In this document: positions 46,401 through 59,739 of the stretch, in pieces
Position numbering within the stretch: position 1 is the stretch's first letter
Layout: every line of letters starts with the position of its first letter
Assembly: GCF_047511655.1 (NCBI RefSeq)
Contig: NC_133393.1
Coordinates: 154,829,779-154,893,778 of the forward strand
Direction of reading: 5' to 3'
DNA: 64,000 nt
Origin: Castor canadensis
Taxonomy: Eukaryota > Chordata > Mammalia > Rodentia > Castoridae
Notes under the pieces: generated by a model
Seen by the model: the letters and a program-made list of their open reading frames with translations, nothing else
What the model was told of the DNA's origin: nothing
Databases searched by the model: none
Made by a program: the position numbers and the translations under genes

Positions 46401-47423
46401 GGCTGCCAGGTCTGCTCAGAGGTGGCAGAGACTGGACATGGAGGGCCAGCCCCTGTCCTATCCTTCATTCCACCCTACTCACCCCAGGCCCCGGCCTGGG
46501 GTGACTGACCTGCCGTTGGTCTGCCAATGGAGTTCAGCCACCTCTCAGCCTAGACAAAGTGGAGAAGGTCTGAGGAGAGAACAGTCAAGATCCAGGTTAC
46601 AAAAAATGACCTCAGTCTGTCAGCTTCCCCCAGGAAAATCGCCCAGTCACTGGTCCTGTGGGACTTCACACCCTGGGCACATGATTCAAGTGTGCCTAGG
46701 TCCAACTGAGAACCCACAGTGCTCCCTTTTCCCCAGGGTGCCTGTCCTGGGTGGGTCTTGCAGGGGCAGAGGGGCCCTGAGCCTGACCTCCATTCTGCCC
46801 CACGCCCACCCCTCTCACACCCCACTCACCAGGAGGTCACAGAGCACTTCCTAGGGAAGTCTTGGAACCATGGCTCTGTTTCAGCATGGGGATGGGGGCT
46901 GGTGGCTGAGTTTGTTTGGCCTTGTCCATGGCTGACTTTGGACCTCCCTGCTCGCAGGTAAACCAGCACCCACACTATCACCCTGGTGTGCGGCCTTGGC
47001 TCCCACCTGTCCTGGGAGCTGTGTTCGGGTGGTCTCATTCCAGCCTGGGCACAACCGCCATGGCCATTATCTGTCAAGCTCCTCTGGGTCACAGTGGCAT
47101 GGCCACTGCTTCTGTGGCCACTCCTGGGCCACCCCTTCTCCCCCTGCTTCTCACGGGGGCTCAGAGCCTGGGAAGAGCCCTCACCTATTTCCCATGAGAA
47201 ACAGGAGTGGCCAGGCCCTCAGAGCCTACTCCTATCCAGCTCTGCAGGCCTGAGCCTCTGCTCAGCAGCACCAGGCCAGACACTGGCTCCACCTCCCTCC
47301 CCCCATAGCCATCCTCTGAGATGTGAACTCACACTGGTCGGGTATCGGATTTAAGAAATTTCAGTTGATTTTCTTTCAAATTATGTCAGCCTCACTGTTA
47401 AAAAAAGATCATTTAACCTTAAA
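43426..47423. other. Intergenic, no gene recognised
   Basis: Unique sequence with a poly-C run at about 45218-45236 and MIR-like sequence near 44305-44400. The open frames have no recognisable family. Confidence 0.45.
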
Positions 47424-47862
47424 AACTGGGCAGGGTATGGTGGTGCACATCTGTAGTCTTGCCTCAGAGGCTGAGGCAGGAGGATTGAGACTTAAGTATG
47501 TCCAGGCTACATAGGGAGACCCTATCTCAAAGAAACAAGACCAAGCCAGGTACTGGGGGCTTGTGCCTATAATCCTAGCTACTTGGGAGGCTGAGAGCAG
47601 GAGGACTGCTGTTCCAGGCCAGCCTGAGCAAAAACGATTGCAAACCGAAGCTCAACAGATAAATGCTGGGAGCAGTGGCGTGCGCCTGTCATCCCAGTGA
47701 CAGAGGGGAGCGTAAGGTAGGATTGTGGTCCAGGCTGGCCTGAGCAAAGAGTGAGACCTTATCTCAAAAATAAACAGGATGGAGGCATGGCTCAAGTGGG
47801 AGGGTGCTTGCCTAGCAGCATGAAGTCCTGAGTCCAAAGCCCGGTACCACAAAAGAGAGAGA
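47424..47862 (+). mobile_element. Cluster of three B1-type SINE units, last with ID-like tail
   Basis: Three successive sense B1-like units, starting near 47424, 47546 and 47664, each with the pattern gctgaggcaggagga or a variant. The last continues into a tRNA-like tail (ggtgcttgcctagcagc, cagtccaaagcccggtac-like). They are tandem by insertion or a composite element. Confidence 0.8.
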
Positions 47863-48836
47863 TTGAAGGAAAGGTGGTGGATTACAAATCATTATCCCAC
47901 AGTATATAATTAGGCTTCAGATCTGAAGTTCTGGCTGGGGAAGGAGCCAGGCAGGGGTTGGGGACACCACAAGAAAGAGTGTGGACCCCTTCCGTCCTGA
48001 GCACAGCCTGGGCTGAGGGCCTCTAGGGGAGCCCTGAAATTGGGCTTCTGCAGCACTTGGGTCCGGCTTGCCAGGCCCTTAGTACATACCCACCATAGCT
48101 CCTGGCTTTGTCCTCACGATGATCTGGTCTAGGGCTCCAGCCGCCACTCCTCTCTGCACAAATAGAAATAGGACAGGCGAACGCCAGCCGGGAATGGCTG
48201 CACTGCCCATGCCTGTGGGGCTGGCCTGGCTTTGTGTAGCGATTTCATCTCACAGCCCTGGTTCACACTCCTCTCTGACCCTGTGACGGCAACACTGGAC
48301 CCTGGAGCACACCTTTGTCACCAGCCAGGTGCCTCCAGGGCTTGGCTCTTGGTCTGGCCCCTGGGCACTGCTATCTCTGTCTCCCCCCAGCTCCCAGCCA
48401 GCTAGGCTCCCGGCCTCCCTGTGGCCCAGGCCGAGTACAGTCCCACGTGTCGAATTCTTTCAGTATGGCTGTCCCCACTCACCTAGGGACCCTGAGAGAA
48501 CCAATGGCTCAGATTGAAATTAGGCGAACGAGGCCTCTCCCATGGTTGTTTATAAGCAATGCCACTTCACACCACCCCTGTCCCTTCCACCCTGGGTAGG
48601 GGACAGCTCCATTTGGGCCAAGTGCAGGAAACCAGCAATTTGTGGGTTCTGGGGTCCCTGTGGAGCACTGAGCACAAGCTCTGACCTTCTGTGGCCACTT
48701 AAGCCCCAAGCACAAGTTGGCCAGAAGATCCCTCTTGTGGTGGTGGCACCAGTGCCAGGGACTAATCAGAGATGTCCAGCACCAGTCTATGTCTGAGGTC
48801 TGCCAATAGCAAGGAACCCCAAATGGATCCTGATGG
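47863..48836. other. Intergenic, nothing recognised
   Basis: Unique sequence with no assigned feature. Confidence 0.45.
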
Positions 48837-48848
48837 CAGCCATGTTTT

Positions 48849-48914
48849 GTTTTTTTGCTTGTTTGTTTGGTGGTACTAGGGTTTGAACTCAGGGCTTCAT
48901 GCTTGCTGGGCAGA
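48849..48914 (-). mobile_element. Truncated SINE with target-site duplication
   Basis: An antisense tRNA-like piece (tggtactagggtttgaactc) with T-rich tail. The 12-bp direct repeat cagccatgtttt at 48837-48848 and 48915-48926 flanks it. Confidence 0.85.
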
Positions 48915-48926
48915 CAGCCATGTTTT

Positions 48927-51652
48927 TTAATGCTCATAAGCTCCATGGATCATGTGGGAATGCCAGGCTGTGCTCCTCCAAGCTAGGGACCTCAGCAGCA
49001 AGCAACCCAGTGGCTGGGGCTAGAATCTGGGCATCCTCACTCAAGACTGGCGGTTGGAGGTCCCTGCATGGTCACCCCAAGGAGCTGGGTTCCAAAGGAT
49101 GACAGGCAGAAGCAAAGGCTCCCATAGCCCATCCCCAAAGCTCATGCTGTGAGTGCCTCACCCCTCTGTGTGACAGCCACAGGCCCCCATCCGAGGGGAA
49201 GGGAGCTAGACACCGCCCTGACAAAGCATGACAGGCTCAGAGAAATGGGGGAGGGGAGATGCAGAGCCAGGGAACTCCGGACAATGTGACTCTGGCAACC
49301 TTGTTCTCTGTTTCCGTAAAGAGAATAGCCCTCATTGCCCCATCCTGCCCTGCTGAGGGACATTCTACTTGCCCATCGGGTTTTCTCAGCACCCCAGCTA
49401 CAGACTGCTGTCACCTGCCCCAGATAGCTCCTCAAAGATGACCCCTTGGCAGTCAGCAGTCCCCTGTGCCAGGACTTCCACGAGGCCCAGCCGGTAGGGC
49501 GTTGCAGAAAAACCTGGACCCCTCTGCCAGAGGCCCAGTTTATGCTTACCAATTCCCCTCTCCAGGTCAGCCCCTCTGCCTGCTGTGTCCCTCAGGCCAT
49601 CAGCCCCAGGACATTGCTCCTTCCCTGTGTTTTTTTCCTGAGCCTTTGTGCCATCATGAAACACTCATCAAATGACCCAGGCTAAGGACCACCTCTCCTC
49701 AGTACCTGAGAGGGTGACCAGCTGTCCCTGAGGCCACACTGTCACCCCCAGGACTCAGGCCCAGGGGCTACCTTCAGTGCTGCACTCGGTGGCTTGCCCC
49801 TTAAGACTTCCACAGTGAAGTCTGCTTTGAGGCGGTCACTGTCTGGTGCTGGCTCCATGAGGACAGGCCTGCATGTGTTAACTCCAGAAAGACCAGGCGG
49901 ATGGGGAAGCCGGCACCAACTCAACAGCTGAACAAACAGCGTTGGTCATGTTTCCAGCCCCCCTGCAGCCTGGCTGCCCCGAAGGACTGGAGGCCACTCA
50001 AGGCCACAGGCAGATATATCCCTCTCTGGAGAGGACAGCCCACCCCCTCCAACTTCCCAACTCTGCTCCTCGCTCCCACAGCCCTGCACCTCTGCCTGAT
50101 GCACAGCCTGAAGGAGGGCCTGCTGCCCCATGTGGCCTGTCCAGACCCTACGGCCCAAGTCCTCACTCAGTCACTTTTGCCCTGCGACCTTCTCCCCTCT
50201 GGACCTGGATATTTCCAATGTCTGATGACACCCACTCATGTCCAAGGGTAAACAAGGAAATATTGGGAGGTGAAAGAGGCAGATATTGAGGTCAAGTGGG
50301 CAGAGCCTAAGTGGTGGGCAGTGCGGGTATTGGGGGACAAGCCCTGATGGGAGAGACTGGCCCTCACCACCCTCTTCCCTAATGTCCTGGAATTCGGGGA
50401 CACCATTTCCAGGGTCTAGGAACTTCTTTCTAAGAGCTGACCCTCGAGGGGTCCCAACCATCACTTTGTGAGGTTAGTTTTGATTTAGCCCCTAAATAAT
50501 AACTTCTTGACTTTCCTAATTGCACCCTACTTCTCAGGACCTCAGGCCTGAGGCAACCTCCTCTTCTGTCTGGGCACCCTGGGCTGGACCCAAGAAGGCA
50601 GGTCAAGGCAGGGGTGAGGGATGCTCCACCAGTGACAAGAACCTGAGCATGCCTTATTTGCACCAGGCCCCATGGGGCAAGGCTCACTTTGACCTGGCCC
50701 TTAAGCATCATGGCAACCTTCCCAGTGGACACAGAGCTTTCCCTTTCCAACCATGGGTCCTCAGGCCACTCACAGAGCAAATGTAGCCCTTTCCCTGTGC
50801 CTGTGCCCCATGTCGTGTCCTCAGAATCCTTTGGGTAGGAGGATAGACTTCTGTCCTCTTGCCCCTCACCTGTGCTGCCACACACCTCCTCACAGCCAGG
50901 TGAGCCTCCCCGCCCTTCACTGAGCCCAACATCCCCTCCTAGGGACCCTGTTCCCAAGGCTCCTGGGTAGTCATTTTCTTCCACTTCAGGCTGCCCAGGA
51001 GGGTTGACATCAGCCACATGTCTATCCCTCAGTCTGGGCGACCCATAAGAACAGGGGCCCCATCATATTCATCCTAAATCCCAAGTTTCAGCTCACAGTG
51101 TCAACACCAGTGACAATGATACCTCTGGGTTCTGGAGTGTTTCTTCCCTGTCCTTGTGTGAATTCGTTCACTATGCTCTGGGAAGTGAAGACTGTCATTA
51201 CTTCGGGGACTCGATGACAGTGAGGCTCAGAGAGCTTGAGATGGCTGCCTGGTGATGCACAGCTGCCATTGGCAGAGACCTGGAGGGGAGCTGGTAGCCT
51301 GACCCCGACACAGTGTGTCTTGCCCTAGGGCACTAGATGACCACCTGCTAAAAGGCAGGTCTCCATCTGACTGCTCTGAGGACTCGGGTATGGGTGTAGA
51401 CACAGGCTTCCTCCTGCTTCCGGCATGGGGCCATGCTGGCACCACCCCCGTCTCTCCCCAGCACCCAGAGCCTGGGAGGATGCCCCAAACAGACACCTTC
51501 TTGTTCCCTTCTTGTTCTTTCTTTCCCTGTGGGTGAGCCATGTTGGACTGTGTGACCCCCCTACCCAGAATAAAGAGCCCAGCCTCCTCTCCCCACTCCC
51601 CGACCCGACGCCTGAAGCCCCAGGGGGCTCAGAGGTGGAGGACCTTTCTGCC
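48927..51652. other. Intergenic, nothing recognised
   Basis: Unique GC-moderate sequence. Open frames unsupported. Confidence 0.45.
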
Positions 51653-51668
51653 CAAGGTGTCTGACTTG

Positions 51669-51758
51669 TTTTGTTTTTCGGAGGCACTGGGGTTTGAACT
51701 TAGGGCCTCACACCTGCTAGGCAGGCACTCTACTGCTTGAGCCACCCCGCCAGCCCTC
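51669..51758 (-). mobile_element. SINE (tRNA/ID-like) with 16-bp target-site duplication
   Basis: Antisense unit: ttttgtttttcggaggcact, ggggtttgaacttagggcc, tactgcttgagccaccccg. The perfect 16-bp repeat caaggtgtctgacttg at 51653-51668 and 51759-51774 flanks it, so the insertion is fairly recent. Confidence 0.92.
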
Positions 51759-51774
51759 CAAGGTGTCTGACTTG

Positions 51775-54663
51775 GACATCGCCAGCTTCTGTGGTTCGTT
51801 TTCTGCAGGCCCTACCCCAACCTGCCCTAAAGATTCCCAAGCTATAAACTGGCAATTGGAGTGGATACCCTCCTACTGCATGTGCGGGGGGGAGTGAAGA
51901 TTCAGTAAAATAAGTAAGTTGGCACTCTGAGCCTCAGTCCTCTGGGTGTCTGTAGCCCTGCAGGGTCTTACAAGCTTGGGTGTTTGTGGCCCTATGGCGG
52001 CAGAGGCTGTGATTGGGCTGACATATGTCACTGTAGCCACCAGGGGGCAGCAGAGGGAAGCAGGTCCATTCTTCTACTGCCCTGCTGTCCCTTCCAGAGC
52101 CCATGCTTTGGGCAGGGGAAGCAGGAGGGGTGCGGAGGAGGCCCAGTGAGGTCACACAGGGCCAGCAGAGGAGTATGGACTCAGATCCTGCCTCTGCTGC
52201 TACCTCCCACATGACTGGAGCCAGCCCAGCCTCACTGAGCACACGGGGAGCTCAGGACCTGCTCAAGGCATTGCCTCCAATGTGGAAATCCAACTCCAGG
52301 CCCAGAAAGGCTGTCTGCACACAGCTGCAGCTCTCAGCCGCCAGACCTCGGGGACTCTGGAGTCCAGTGGAGGCCCCCTTCCGCCCATCTCCTGACTGCA
52401 GATGGGGAAATTGAGGCCTAGCCAGGGCAGGAGCTTGGCCGATATTGCACAATAAATTCAAGTCAGAGACAAGACCAGCTGGGCCCGCAGACGCCCTCCG
52501 GGCCTGCTTGCTCCCTCAGGACACCACTGGCTAACGCCCACAGACTCAGCTTCAATCCTATCCCCACCATGAGTGGGGCAGAGGTGGGGGGCACGGGTAG
52601 TGATGCAGGCTGGTCCTGCTGGGCCCCCTGCTGGGCCTAGCCCTGGGGAAGGTTCCCAGGGCCCTATGTGGGTGCCCATGGAGGCCTCCCTGTGCCAGCC
52701 CCAGGTGCCTGGCATGCCAGTCTCAGGCCTCAGGGGTCTGCCATTGGAGAAAACTCTAGTTCTGAGCTGCTTTCCCCAGCAGGGAGAGCTGGGCACTGCT
52801 GGGTCACACTGGTTCCTGTGGCCTTGCTGCCCAGCTCAAGGTCTGCAGGGAGTGGGAGATATGTGGGTGAGAGAAGTGAGCCTCCCCAAGAATACTTGCC
52901 TGTTGCTTCCCGTTGGCCACTCTCCAGGGCAGCTACCACCCAGAGTGGACAGAGCAGCCAGTTCTCCTGGCTCCAGCACATCGGGGCAGGCGGCCTAGAG
53001 CTCTCTGCTCTGTGGCCGGAAAAGACTTCTGTTCCAGGAAAACGTAGGCTGGCAGGTCGCAGCAAGTAAGCACCCTGCTGTTCCCAGACCCGGTGAGGGT
53101 GAGCTGCAGGAGGCCTACACTTGGCCCCTGGGTACTGGGAAGAGCAGACACGGGCTCTGAGTGGCTCTGGGAAAGATGGCCTCACCTGGTCACCATTTCC
53201 CCATGTGTGCAGGGTGTGCCATGTTCACAGGGCAGGGGAATCTAAGGATCAAGGCCAGGAGATGAGCAAAGGTCTGGGGTCCCCTGGCCATCCCCACCGT
53301 GAGGCAGGACCAGAGTCCTGCTCCCCTTCTCTGCCGCCCGGCCCCATTTGGCATCCTCAGTGCGCAGGCGTGGAGGCCACAGGCGGCCATTTTCCAGCAG
53401 AGCTGGGGCCTGGCCAGCAGGTCTCCCAGCGGCCTCCTCCCCACTTGCTCGGAGCTGCATTACCTCATCGGGAAGCCATTCCGGAAAGGAGCTGCAAAGC
53501 CCCTGGGAGTGGGAGTGGAGAGGCGCTTTCCAAGGGCCTCCTGGCAGCCTCAGGAGCCAGACGAGGGCAGGCGTCACGCCCCCGGTGCCTGCAGAGAGAC
53601 TGCTTAGGGGTTGCGGGGTGGAGGGAGGGGGGTGGCTTTTGTCAGCTTTTCGGGGTGACCAAGCCAGGCTGCAGCGGGCAGGCAGCTGCCAGGTGGGCAA
53701 AGGGTTTATCTCAAGAGCTAGGACCAAGTAGCCAGGATAAGAGGATCCAGTGCAAGCAAAGGGCAGAGGCCAAGCCTGGACTCCCTCTCCAGCCCTCCCA
53801 AGCCACAAGGAGCACTGGACGTGAGCGAGCACGTGACCACGTCCCGCTGTCCACTGATGTAAACCAGAGACCCAGCTGCCCACAGCTAAATGGGCCTTTC
53901 TGGACCACATGGTCAGGGCTGGGGAGGGGACTGTAGGGGCAGCTGGGGTGCTGGGGACAGGGGAGGGGCTTCTGCCCTGTAGGAAAAACAAGGGGAGCTC
54001 CCAGCCCTGGGCCCAGCCCTCTTGCCCAGCGTCCAACCCAGAAAAACTTCTTGGAGCCTTAGTTTTCTCCTCTGCAGAATGGGGCAAACCATACCCACTG
54101 TCCTCCCTGCCCCTGAGGATGGGTGGAAGGACTCCTGAAGCCATGAGGCACATGAACAGGTGCCCTTGAGGGTGCATGGGCAAGTCCAGCACCAGCCCCT
54201 CCCAGGAGGCCAGCTTCCAGTCTTTACCTGCCTGGGCCAGAGGGCACCTCCTAAGACATGGGTCTGTTTGGTGCACTTCCCCACTGAAAAACACCTTGCC
54301 TGGGGTAAGTGAAACGCTGTCCTCCAACCCCACCCAACCGCACATGTGCCCAGGATCACAACCCTTTTCCAAACCCTGTCCACATGGAGAACTCCTACTC
54401 ACCTACAATACTCCACATGAGAGGCTCCCGTCAGAAATGCCTCACCAGGTTGCTCTGAGGACCAATTAAGAACAGGCATGTGTGAACATGGGTGTAGTTC
54501 CAAGGCCAGGGCCACCATACTCATGGGTGTCCCTGTTTCTTATTAGAGAGACCATAACCTAGGACACACCAACATGCAGGAAGTGTTGGTGGGACAGGAG
54601 TTAGCAGGAGGGTTTGCCTGCTTGGGGCTAAAGGCCAACCTTTGCGGATGGCAGAAGGTTTCG
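51775..54663. other. Intergenic, long chance frames only
   Basis: GC-rich unique sequence. It contains the longest open frame of the window (minus, 53242-54402, 386 codons), without recognisable similarity, and MIR-like fragments near 52390-52470 and 54050-54095. Confidence 0.45.
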
Positions 54664-54676
54664 AGAGCATAGGAGG

Positions 54677-54778
54677 GCCGGTCGTGGTGGCGCATGCCGG
54701 TAATCAACGAGGCGAAGAGGATGAGGCAGGAGGATCACGAGTTCGAGGCCAGCCTGGGCTACACTTAAAAAAAAAAAA
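54677..54778 (+). mobile_element. Young-looking B1 SINE with target-site duplication
   Basis: Sense B1 (ccggtcgtggtggcgcatgc, ggatcacgagttcgaggcc) with a poly-A tail. The 13-bp repeat agagcataggagg at 54664-54676 and 54779-54791 flanks it. Retained CpGs suggest recent insertion. Confidence 0.93.
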
Positions 54779-54791
54779 AGAGCATAGGAGG

Positions 54792-57700
54792 AACTTGGGG
54801 GTTGGTGCAGAGTCCTTGACCCCTCCTCCCATTGAGGGTGCACCCCATGGCCTCTCCCCCAGAATCCCAGTGGCCTCCTGAATTCCCTCCAACATGGCAT
54901 GGCAGAAGAGCTGCCAGGTAGCTTCTGCCTGGAGTCCCAGGTTGTCATGTAAGAAGAAAGTCAGCCACCCCGAGACCTCCAGGCTATGAGTGCACTTGGC
55001 TTCCAGCCTCTGGTCACCCCAACTCTGGAGCCACCAGGCTCGGGTGTTCCAGCCCCAAGCCGTCTGAATTGTCACAGCTGAGACAATGCAGAGCAGAGCA
55101 GAGTTGTTCCCACAGTGACCTTCAGGACACCTAACCACAGAATTAGTGAGCATAGTTAATAGACTGTTGTTTGATGTCTCTGTGGGGTGTTTGTTACACA
55201 GCTCTAACCAACTCGAGCAGGTGGGAAACTTACAACTTTCTAGTGCTTACAACAACTACAGGGCCCCTTGGAACAAATTGTGCTAGCCTAGAAATCTGCC
55301 CCAAGAACAGATTCTTCCCAAATTCTATTTCCCAGCTCCCCTGATGTGCAACCAGTGTTTGAGAAAGGTTTATTGAATGAATGTATAATGTGTAGCCTCA
55401 ATGCAGCCTCATTCATAGAACTTCCAAATCTGGAAGGGGTCTCCTCAGAACTCCTGTGGCCTTTGCAACTTGAACAACTGTGAACCCAGAAGCTCTGGGG
55501 AATTATCCAAGTTCTGTGTGGTCTGTCTGTCCCTCTGTACTACCATTTCCTAGCCATAGAAGAAGACACTGAACACAGAATCTCCGTAGTCCTCTGGGCT
55601 CCTGGTTCTCCTCACTGAGGGGTGTGTCTCCCCACTGTCTTAGTCATGTACTGCAGTTTCCATCATGGCCACAGACTCACCATTCTGCACTTGGCATTGG
55701 CACCTGGCCTAACCACTGGGATTTTTCCAAAGGAATGAATGAAATAAATGGAACAAATGAATGAACAACAAAATCATGCCCTGTGCACATCCACATACTG
55801 TACAGCCTCCCTTACAGCAGCCCCAGGAGTCTACTCTTGCATGCTTCAGGAGACAGGAGCTCACCCCTTTTCACGATAGCCTTTTTCACATCAGGCAGCC
55901 CTGATCCTGGAGTCTTTCCCTGACCTGGCTTCCTCCATGGGCCCCACAGGAAGGTAGCTGGATAAGGGAAGAGGCTCAAGGCAGAGGAAGGAGCTCCCAG
56001 TATGCCAGACCCATAGAACCTGCAGCTCTGGGCACTCCAGAGCACCTGAACCTCTTGGTACTCTGTGCACGGTCCAGCTGAGCCTCTGCCCAGTGCCTGG
56101 CTGGGACAGAGCCAGTGCACCAGGAGGTCTGCAGAGGCAGAGAAAGCAGCGGGGTGGGAAGTGGGGCTGGACAGGACAGGTGGCCTGTGTTGTTTCCATG
56201 GCTCCGGGGACTCTGCCTGCCTGGCTCAGCCTGGGAAAAACAAGCCGGGCACTGAGCAAACAGTGCCTGTGGCCACCCGGGACAAAGGCTGGGCTGTTTA
56301 GGTGTTCATGGCAGCCAACCGGCCTCCCTGGCGGAACATCGGTTTAGACTAAGCCAGTCAGGGCTGAGCTGCCAGGCTCTGCAACAGTCTGTCCCTTAGG
56401 CCCCTGGGGAACAAGCTGGGGCTGGCAGCTAGGGAAGGGAAGGAAGAGGAGAGGCAAGGATGGCAGGGAAGTCAGAACCACCCCCAGCTCTGCCCTCTGG
56501 GGCACTGCGGCTGAGTGACTTTTCAGGACACTGAAGACAACAACCTCTCTGTCTTTTGGTGAGGGGTCAGTCATCTGGGGGCCCCAGCAGCAGCATAACC
56601 ATAGGCCTCCCCCTCCAGGAGCACCCTAAAGAGGGTTTGAAGTGTGCTTTTTGCTGCTACTGTGGACAGACATGTCTTTGGCCCAGAGCCAGGCCAGCCC
56701 AAAGTGCCATCGTGCTGGTGCTGGGGAACAGCCTTCTCCCTGAGCTGGGGACACACAGGCACTTTCCCCCGCCCCCCAGCACCCAGGCAGCACAGTGCCC
56801 ACCTGCCCTCAGACCAGCAGGCTGGATGGACACCCTATATGGGCTGGGCTCCCCCGACATGAGCCATGCTCACCTGTGGGCAGCTGTGCTTCACCGCCAG
56901 CCTCTGGGGAGACCCCAAGCAGGCAAGGGCTCACAGAGAGCTCTCCGCAGCCTGCCAGCCACGTTATCCGTCACAGTGGCTCAGAAGCAAGAGACCCTGT
57001 GCCATCCTCAGAGGAAGCCTGCCGCAGAAGGGCAGTGAGGCCAGAAGGATCTGGAAGACAGACTGGGGATGCTGTGCTGTGCCTTTCGGGATGGGATCTA
57101 GACTTGACAAGATGGGAAGGGCACACTCAGGCCCCATGGAAGCCCCTCATGCCCCTTGTCTGTGTCCTCCATAGGCTGCCGGCTCATGGAGTTCCTGGCA
57201 CCTTTCCCATTAGGACCAGGCCACTTGCCTGCAGGGGAGCTTGACCTGGAGCCTGTGGGCAGCAGCACGTGGGTTGCTGAGCAGAGCTCTGACCCAAGCA
57301 GCAGCATAAGCCCCAGAAGCCAATGCTGAAGCAGATTTCCTGGGCAGGCAGTTTGCAAGGGGTCAGGAATGTGGACAGGAGGGGAAGGAGGCAGGGTGGG
57401 CAGAGACAGAAATGTGGGTGCAGTACTGGCCTGACCCTCAGGAGCTGTACAGCCAGAAGATCCCCAAGAGCTGGCCTCAGCTGGGCATACGGGCCAACCT
57501 TTCACTTCCATCATATTGGTCACTAGATCAGGCTGACCCAGGGACCCATTGGGCCAGGCCAGCTCCTGCAGCTTGAGCCAATCCTGCAGGGGTCACAGCC
57601 AGGGATGTGTGCTGAAGGAAGTCCTGTGGCAGGGACAGGAGGCACACAGACCCAGGGGGACTGCCTTGGGCCTCTCCTCACTACCACTCAGTCTCTACCT

Positions 57701-59597
57701 TCCCCAGTTGCTGCCTGTCTGCTGCTCTGGACCGCCTGGCTTCTTTACCCATCCCTACACCCTCACCCTTGCCTTCAGTCCCAGCCCATAACACCCCAGC
57801 TGCCTCCTAGGGGCTTCCTGTGGCCCTAGTCTCTGCCACACAAAGTGACGACAACATAGTCCTGCTGTGGTCACCCCCACTCACACCTCTACCCAGAGCC
57901 TGTTCCACCCACCTCCACCTTTGCTGCCCGAACCCTCACCCAAGGCAGTCCAGATCTCAGCTAGGAATGGAGCTGCCCTGGCCTCAGCCCCAATTCAGGG
58001 CTCACAGCCTCCCCACTAGCTTCCCGTCCATGGCAGAGCAGTGCCTGTCAATTTCCCTGTGGGTCCAACACAGTTGTGGGCCTAGCAGGCCCGCTGTTGA
58101 TGTGTGGCCTGAACATGTGGACACAAGTAAGAGTGAGTGAGTGGCTGGCCACCATCAGATGTCTGTAACAGCCCTATTGCATTGAAGGTGGTGAAGGACT
58201 TTTGTCCCAGTCAAGGCATGGACTGGGAGCCCTATGAGAGATGAAGCCTGAGCTCTGAGGCGATGAGATCAGCTCAGAAAAAAACTTTGAACTCTGGAAG
58301 GAGAAGAGTATGGAGTAAGAACCACCGCAGAATTCCCAGCAAAGGGTGGCTCCAGGGGATCCTGCGGGACCCTCCTCTTCTCTGAGGACAGAGGGGCAGT
58401 CCCTGCTGCGTCAGGGCCTGAGTCAGCTGTCTGCATTCCGGTGGCCCAGCCGAGACCTGCAGCCCTTGCTGCCTGGCAGCCTGGGCCATGCTGAGCAGAG
58501 CTCTGTGTTGGAACTTGCAGTGTGGGTAACTCAGACGTCCTTCCAGCCACCTTCCCATGGTTGTCACAGCCCATCAGATTGTCATGCAGGTGAGTCATGG
58601 AGGGGCGGCCCCTTCACCCTGGGCAAGTCGCTACCTGGCCTGCCTGCTTCTTGGTGGCATCCCCTGCCTTTGCCACGAGCCTGTCATGCACCTGAGTCCA
58701 TACTCTCCCCTGCTCCCTCCCACCTGCTCACCTGGGCCTGCCCATCTGGGCTTGCCCACCCCTCTGCCTTCCTGGGAGGCTCCTTCTATCTCTGCTGCAT
58801 CTTTTGCCACTCCCTTCCCTCCAGCATCTCACACCTGAAAGTCTCCCTCTAAAGGGAGAATCCACCCCTGGCACCATAGTCTCCCCAGACCCTGCCATGT
58901 CCCCTCCCCACCACCACCCACCTGCCCAACACTTATCCTTGTTGGCAGTCCCCAATGTGTTTTTCTTCATTCTGGGCTTGTCACTACCCTCTGTACAATA
59001 GCTCTGGTCAAGTTGAGCTCCAGCCTGAGGAAGCCAGTGTCACTCTGAACTGTCCCCCGTACCTCACACCATCTGTGCCCACTTCTTTCCTTGTTGACCC
59101 AACTACTTCTAGACTTCAAAGACCACAGCACACTGAGAGCTCACATATCTGCTTCCTCAGTTCTGTGCAGCCCTGAACCCCAGGTCCCTCTAACTCAGGC
59201 CAGCGGCCGTCAGAGGAAGACACAGCAAGCTGCTGAGGCCTGGGCCAGGAGACCCAATGCTACAAGCTGCTGCACACACTGTACCAGTCACCCTTCTCGG
59301 ACCAACCTAACCCACAAGGGCTTCTTGGGGCTGGGCTGGCACCAGCCTCTCTGGACTTGGGGCTGCCCTGGTGACTTCTGGCCTCTGACTCATTTGGTGA
59401 CATGGGGGGGTGGGCTAAACTTCTACAGGCCTAAGGGTGGGGGCAGATGGTGGCACCCAGGATGTCACTCCAAACCCCAACAGATGTCCCAAGTTATCTG
59501 TACCCCTCAATGCGTTATCCCTGCCACCGCCCAGATCTGAGCCTCCATCACTCCTCCTCTGGCAACTGCCAATGTACCCTGCATCTTTTTTTTTCTC
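54792..59597. other. Intergenic, nothing recognised
   Basis: Unique sequence, with an L2/MIR-like phrase near 55360-55395. No exon or RNA gene recognised. Confidence 0.45.
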
Positions 59598-59612
59598 AGG
59601 TATTCAGATCTC

Positions 59613-59690
59613 TATAGCTCCTGCTCTCAAGTGTGAAGCCCTGAGTTCAAATCCCAGTCCCACCAATGAAAGGAAAAGGTAAAAAAACAA
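59613..59690 (+). mobile_element. 5'-truncated ID-like SINE
   Basis: Only the end of the tRNA-like unit (gccctgagttcaaatccc) and an A-rich tail are present. The 15-bp repeat aggtattcagatctc at 59598-59612 and 59691-59705 flanks it as a target-site duplication. Confidence 0.85.
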
Positions 59691-59739
59691 AGGTATTCAG
59701 ATCTCACAGACACTCTCCCTCCCCACAGTGACCACAGTT

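Noticed and set aside
53242-54402. Longest open frame in the window, 386 codons on the minus strand
   Set aside because: No family similarity that I recognise, no splice or start context, and overlapping long frames on other strands. GC-rich composition explains it.
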